DNA of 64,000 nt from Lates calcarifer (taxonomy: Eukaryota; Chordata; Actinopteri; Centropomidae): positions 23,991,173 to 24,055,172 of the forward strand of contig NC_066853.1 of NCBI RefSeq assembly GCF_001640805.2. The letters are read 5' to 3'. The translations under genes and the position numbers were made by a program. Within the stretch, counting starts at the first letter, position 1; the number at the start of each line of letters is the position of its first letter. Of this stretch, positions 60,296 to 64,000 are shown piece by piece. The notes under the pieces are model-generated. The model saw nothing but the letters and a program-made list of their open reading frames with translations, was not told the origin of the DNA and ran no database searches.

Positions 60296-60975
60296 GTGAC
60301 ATCCCACACTTAATCCATAGAGTTTAATATGATGTTGGCCCAGCCTTTGCAGCTATAACAGCTTCAACTCTTCTAGGAAGGCTTTCCACAAGGTCTAGGA
60401 GTGTCTGTGCAGGCCAGTCAAGTTCTTCCACACCAAACTCACTCATCCATGTCTTTATGGACCTTGCTTTGTGCACTGGTGCGCAGTCATGTTGGAACAG
60501 GAAGGGGCCATCCCCAAACTGTTCCCACAAAGTTGTCCAAAATGTCTTGGTATGCTGAAGTATTAAGAGTTCCTTTCACTGGAACTAAGGGGCCGAGCCC
60601 AACCTCCGAAAAACGACCCCACACCATATTCCCCCCTCCACCAAACTTTACACTTGGCACAATGCAGTCAGACAAGTACTGTTCTCCTGGCAACTGCCCA
60701 ACCCAGACTTGTCCTTCAGATTGCCAGACAGAGAAGCATGATTCGTGGTGATGTAAGGCTTGGATGCAGCTGCTCGGCCATGGAAACCCATTCCATGAAA
60801 CTCTCTACACACTGTTCCTGAGCTAATCTGAAGGCTACGTGAAGTTTGGAGGTCTGTAGCTATTGACTCTGCAGAAAGTTGGTGACCTCTGTGTACTATG
60901 CACATCCCAGAACGCTGACCCCGTTCTGGGATTTTACATGGATGGATCAGTGAATACTTTTGGCAATATAGTGTA
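60296..60975 (-). mobile_element. second Tc1-like transposon relic
   Basis: The right end ATACTTTTGGCAATATAGTG (ending 60973) followed by TA is a classic Tc1 end of the TTTTGGCAATATAGTG type. The minus strand carries transposase pieces down to about 60324. The matching left inverted end is missing; sequence before about 60296 is unrelated. This is a different Tc1 subfamily from the one at 36422-37485. Confidence 0.85.
60324..60905 (-). pseudogene. Tc1-like transposase, deleted and frameshifted
   Basis: Three minus-strand frames cover parts of one protein. 60905-60648 gives the DNA-binding part (MCIVHRGHQLSAESIATDL, SSGTVCREFHGMGFHGRAAA). 60693-60487 gives SDCIVPSVKFGGGGNMVWGR and GPLVPVKGTLNTSAYQDIL. 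60530-60324 gives WEQFGDGPFLFQHDCAPVHK, the block with the second catalytic aspartate, then SEFGVEELDWPAQ. Directly after WPAQ the sequence jumps to LLDLVESLPRRVEAVIAAK, the C-terminus, so the SPDLNP-IEH block with the third catalytic residue is deleted. The WSDE-type first catalytic block is also missing between the first two frames. It is a dead copy. Confidence 0.85.
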
Positions 60976-61129
60976 TATATGTGTAAATATAGAGAGAGAG
61001 CTGTACAAACTGAGAGATCAGACTAATCTGATATACAGATGCTATACATAATATGATAAATACAGAATCCTGGTGAACAGTCTGTCCTGTTACAAGGAAA
61101 ACCTATTCTGTCACCAGTGGTCACCTTTC

Positions 61130-61335
61130 CCAACACAGAGGAGTATCTTTGTACAGTGTGATGGCAGCAGTGATTTCCTGTAGTGTTCTTTGTCACAGCT
61201 GAGCTGAGAAGTCTCTTACTGGAAGAGCTCTGCTGTTTGACCAGCAGGTCATGCAGGGGATAGGAGATGTTTTCTATGATGTTCAACAGTTTGTACAATG
61301 TCTTCCTCCCTACAATCCACTCCAACAGCTCCAGA
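61130..61335 (-). pseudogene. LINE C-terminal fragment
   Basis: The minus strand gives RKTLYKLLNIIENISYPLHD then LLVKQQSSSSKRLLS. In a shifted frame (about 61200-61131) it continues QLSCDKEHYRKSLLPSHCTK. This is the terminal motif of CR1/L2-like LINE proteins (HPLHD ... FSSRLL ... C-x-KERYR-x-SFLP). The frame change between the two parts and the stops after it show decay. The upstream part (61340-61720) could not be matched. Confidence 0.6.
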
Positions 61336-61399
61336 AAGGTCTCCAGACAAATACAGCCTATAGGCCTACTTAAAAAAATCACATTAAATCAACAACAGA

Positions 61400-63435
61400 T
61401 AAAGAGGCAGGGGGAGGTGGTGTCTGATGATGCTCTGTTCTGAGGCTCTTGAAGCCCGACACCATCAACAGCAGAGACCCAGTCTCTCTTTCCTCACCTG
61501 TACAAGCACGACTCCATTCAGCTCACCACTTATGCATTAGAGCTGTTAACAGTGGAATCCACCAGCAACATCTGGACAAAGACTTTGCCTCATGTTTTCA
61601 GCTGACCTGCATGATGGAGCCCTGCCAGAGCCCAGTCATCCCAACATCATCCTTCACTGCACACTACTGTAGACAGGCCTACTGTCCATTCATCATTATA
61701 TTTTCTTATTGAGCATTCCAGGGTCTACTTGCCTCAATGTCTCACCTCTGAAGATAGCATCCCTAAATCTGTCCTCAGACACCCACTGCCCTACCCTGTA
61801 TTCTTTAGATATGATTTTAAATGAGTTCCCAAAACTTGTCTTATTTTACAGATTTTACCGGTTTCCTAACTGTAAATCATAATGAAGGAAATCAGGTTGT
61901 ATTCTTGTTTATATGTCTTCTTACATTTGTATTCTCATTTCTCCTGCTGTCAGCAGAAAACAGTATTTGATACCAGCTACGTGTACAAATCCCAAAATCC
62001 CATCATATTTTGCTTTTCGTTTTGTTTTTTGTTTTTTTGTTTTTTTCATTTTCTCAGGTATCACTCTAACTGTGAAATTAAGCTCAGACAATGACACGAG
62101 TGGTTCCCAAGTTTTTCAGCTTGTCACTCTTACAGAATAATCTAACCTTGCCAGATTTCCAATGTCTAAGAGTTATTAGCAGTTCAACCAGGGAGACATT
62201 TCCCCCCTTAACTTCTCAGATGGTTTCAGTGAAATAACTTGTAAGTAAGTTATCCAATGTGTCACAAAAAACAAGCAAACATTAGAGTAAGGTTCAAAAA
62301 CCCTGGTGCAGAACTTAGTCTTATCCACTTTCTTCTCCCGTTATTTATTTCATCCAACCCAGGTGGGACTAAAATACCAAACACCGGTACATAAAGTAGG
62401 TAGTAGGTACAACTAGCTGCATCCTAAAATGTTGCTTACACAATGACACATTGGTATTAACATAATGTTGCAATATATAATAATTTAATGAAAGTTTAAG
62501 TCAGATATTATCATGAAATAAAACTTAGGTTTTGATAGAGTCTGCCAATCACGTGCTATTCAAGTTGTTGCACAAGGGATTCATGGGAAATGGCGCATTC
62601 TGTTGTATTTTTGAGGAGTGTTTTCTGCCCAAAGAATTTTGGGACCTGTAGTATTACACTGCAACACAGGTATCGCCAAATCAACCAGGACATCATAAGG
62701 ATTATAACCTTGAGTGGAATGACTTTTCCTTCTATTAGAGGGTTTTTACATTGTTGTATTGATCCGAGTACTCCTGTCATCTCTTCATATTTGTGTTTCA
62801 AAGTGTGTGTTTACTCATGCACTCATCCATAAAGTGAATCAGAAAAGGGCCAGTGCAATTCCTGGATTAGATAAGCTTTTAGAGACATGAATTCCAACTC
62901 TTTAAAGTCAACTGAATATTTGAAACATCTAGAAGTGGCAACTAGTGGAAAATGACACAAACATAAGCACACACCAAGCAAAACGCCAATCCTCCACCAT
63001 TCCTTACCCCATTCCTTACCCCATCATCTCACTTCAGCTCACACACAAATATACAGGCACATAATAAAACCCCCTACATACACATGCATCATTCATTTTA
63101 CCATCAAATAAAAACACAGTCATTGACTTGGCAACAACTGACTCACATATACACACGCACATACACACACTTGCATCATTTCACTCTCAAATGTAAGCGC
63201 TCACATGCCACTGGCAGTGCTTCACTGTAAAAAACGCATGCATACTCAAACACACACACATGCACAGTCGCAGTCACACATACATATTGTGGGCAACTGT
63301 TGAGTCAGTCAGTGGATTCACTGGTCCGTAGTAATAACAGAGGGGCTGATGGGAAGGCAGCTGAATGTTTAGTGGCTGCAGCAGAGGGCAATCCCAGCAT
63401 GGCTCCCACTGCCAGCAGCCCTCCACAAACACACT
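61400..63435. other. non-coding stretch, nothing recognised
   Basis: T-rich run at 62015-62052 and no ORF above 90 codons. 62995-63290 is CA-rich but not a pure repeat. Confidence 0.5.
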
Positions 63436-63440
63436 CATTT

Positions 63441-63462
63441 ACACACACACACACACACACAC
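63441..63462 (+). repeat. (CA)n microsatellite
   Basis: About 11 CA units. Confidence 0.95.
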
Positions 63463-63548
63463 GCTCACACTATCTGCCACCCTTTCCATCAACCCCTCCT
63501 GTCCTCCCAGTCCGCAGCGACTGGAACATGACTGTCCATTCTCATCAG

Positions 63549-63594
63549 GGGAGGGAGGAGGAGGAGGAGTGGACAGAGGAGGAGGAGGTGAGGA
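63549..63594 (+). repeat. (GGA)n imperfect repeat
   Basis: GGA units with two short interruptions, giving Glu-rich or Gly-rich readings that are artefacts. Confidence 0.9.
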
Positions 63595-63599
63595 GAGAC

Positions 63600-64000
63600 A
63601 ACAGCTTGATATTCCCCAGAGGGAACATTCAATAGCAAGATTGAGGAACATGAGGAAATTGAAGACATGGATGGGGGAGAACAGGAAATATGATACAGAA
63701 TGAAACTTCATTTATACTCTGGGATTAATAGCCTGTTAAGGTAATTCATGAGGTCAGAACAAGCAATAAGTATGAGCTACACAAGAGGAGTTCATGTACT
63801 ATAGCACAATGCACACAGTGCAAACAGTACATCAGTGGGACTATACACAACACAAAATCACTGCCAAACAATTTTGTTTATTCCAAAGCAAACTAAGTAC
63901 TAAATGACATTGAAAGACAAACTTACACAGGTGTCACCCATTTTGTTTTATTAGATCTCTGCTCAGGTTGAAGTCAGCTATGTTGGCAAGCCATGCTGGA
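63600..64000. other. non-coding stretch to window end
   Basis: No gene or repeat recognised. Confidence 0.5.

Noticed and set aside
63300..63711. Overlapping ORFs of 90-112 codons on both strands
   Set aside because: They are driven by (CA)n and (GGA)n repeats; frames on both strands are open because of composition.
1..64000. CRISPR array, operon, prophage or other prokaryotic system
   Set aside because: The repeat classes, decayed eukaryotic transposons and lack of long ORFs are those of a vertebrate genome. Regular tandem patterns found are microsatellites, with no spacers of uniform length.

Overview
This window reads as intergenic or intronic DNA from a ray-finned fish, most likely a spiny-rayed (percomorph) teleost. 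The evidence is the repeat content: long (CA/TG)n, (GA/CT)n and compound microsatellites every few kilobases; decayed Tc1-like and mariner transposons; a Rex1/L2/CR1-type LINE with a (TGATTC)n tail; a tRNA-derived SINE with recognisable A and B boxes; and several interspersed repeats that I recognise as common in fish genomes. Composition is AT-rich with strongly strand-asymmetric purine or pyrimidine tracts. I found no intact protein-coding gene, no rRNA or functional tRNA, no CRISPR array and no operon-like organisation. Almost all ORFs are short, low-complexity readings of microsatellites and polypurine tracts, or fragments of dead transposons.

Layout. 1-3975: plain non-coding DNA. 3976-7012: a nested transposon complex, in which an element with TACACA(A/G)CAAAATC inverted ends holds a 208-bp mariner-type MITE and a 5'-truncated LINE. 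7013-11000: plain. 11001-11942: a cluster of long microsatellites. 12000-14150: AT-rich and plain. 14160-14690: a polypurine block and compound microsatellite. 15590-15915: a LINE reverse-transcriptase fossil. 20521-21059: a MITE flanked by TTAA. 23331-24196: a mariner with its catalytic centre deleted and a perfect 24-bp palindrome. 27791-29774: fish dispersed repeats and a 150-bp near-perfect inverted repeat. 33760-35040: a purine-to-pyrimidine switch about 1.3 kb long. 35250-37485: SINE, dispersed repeat, Tc1 relic. 39458-42062: second SINE copy, dispersed repeat, hAT/ZBED-like transposase fossil. 42797-43107: foldback MITE. 48921-49028: the only candidate gene signal, a TATA box followed by a consensus splice donor. 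53796-54172: a hairpin made of two head-to-head copies of a fish repeat. 55376-61330: dispersed repeats, a second Tc1 relic and two LINE fragments. The rest to 64000 is plain with short microsatellites.

Functional reading. No set of genes works together here. The dead transposons show non-LTR retrotransposition (at least four LINE fragments, two SINE copies) and cut-and-paste transposition (two Tc1, one mariner, one hAT, several MITEs). The possible host function is regulatory: one TATA/first-exon candidate and several unique-looking, repeat-free blocks that resemble conserved non-coding elements. The latter cannot be confirmed without alignment to other fish. I did not find evidence for a new multi-gene system.
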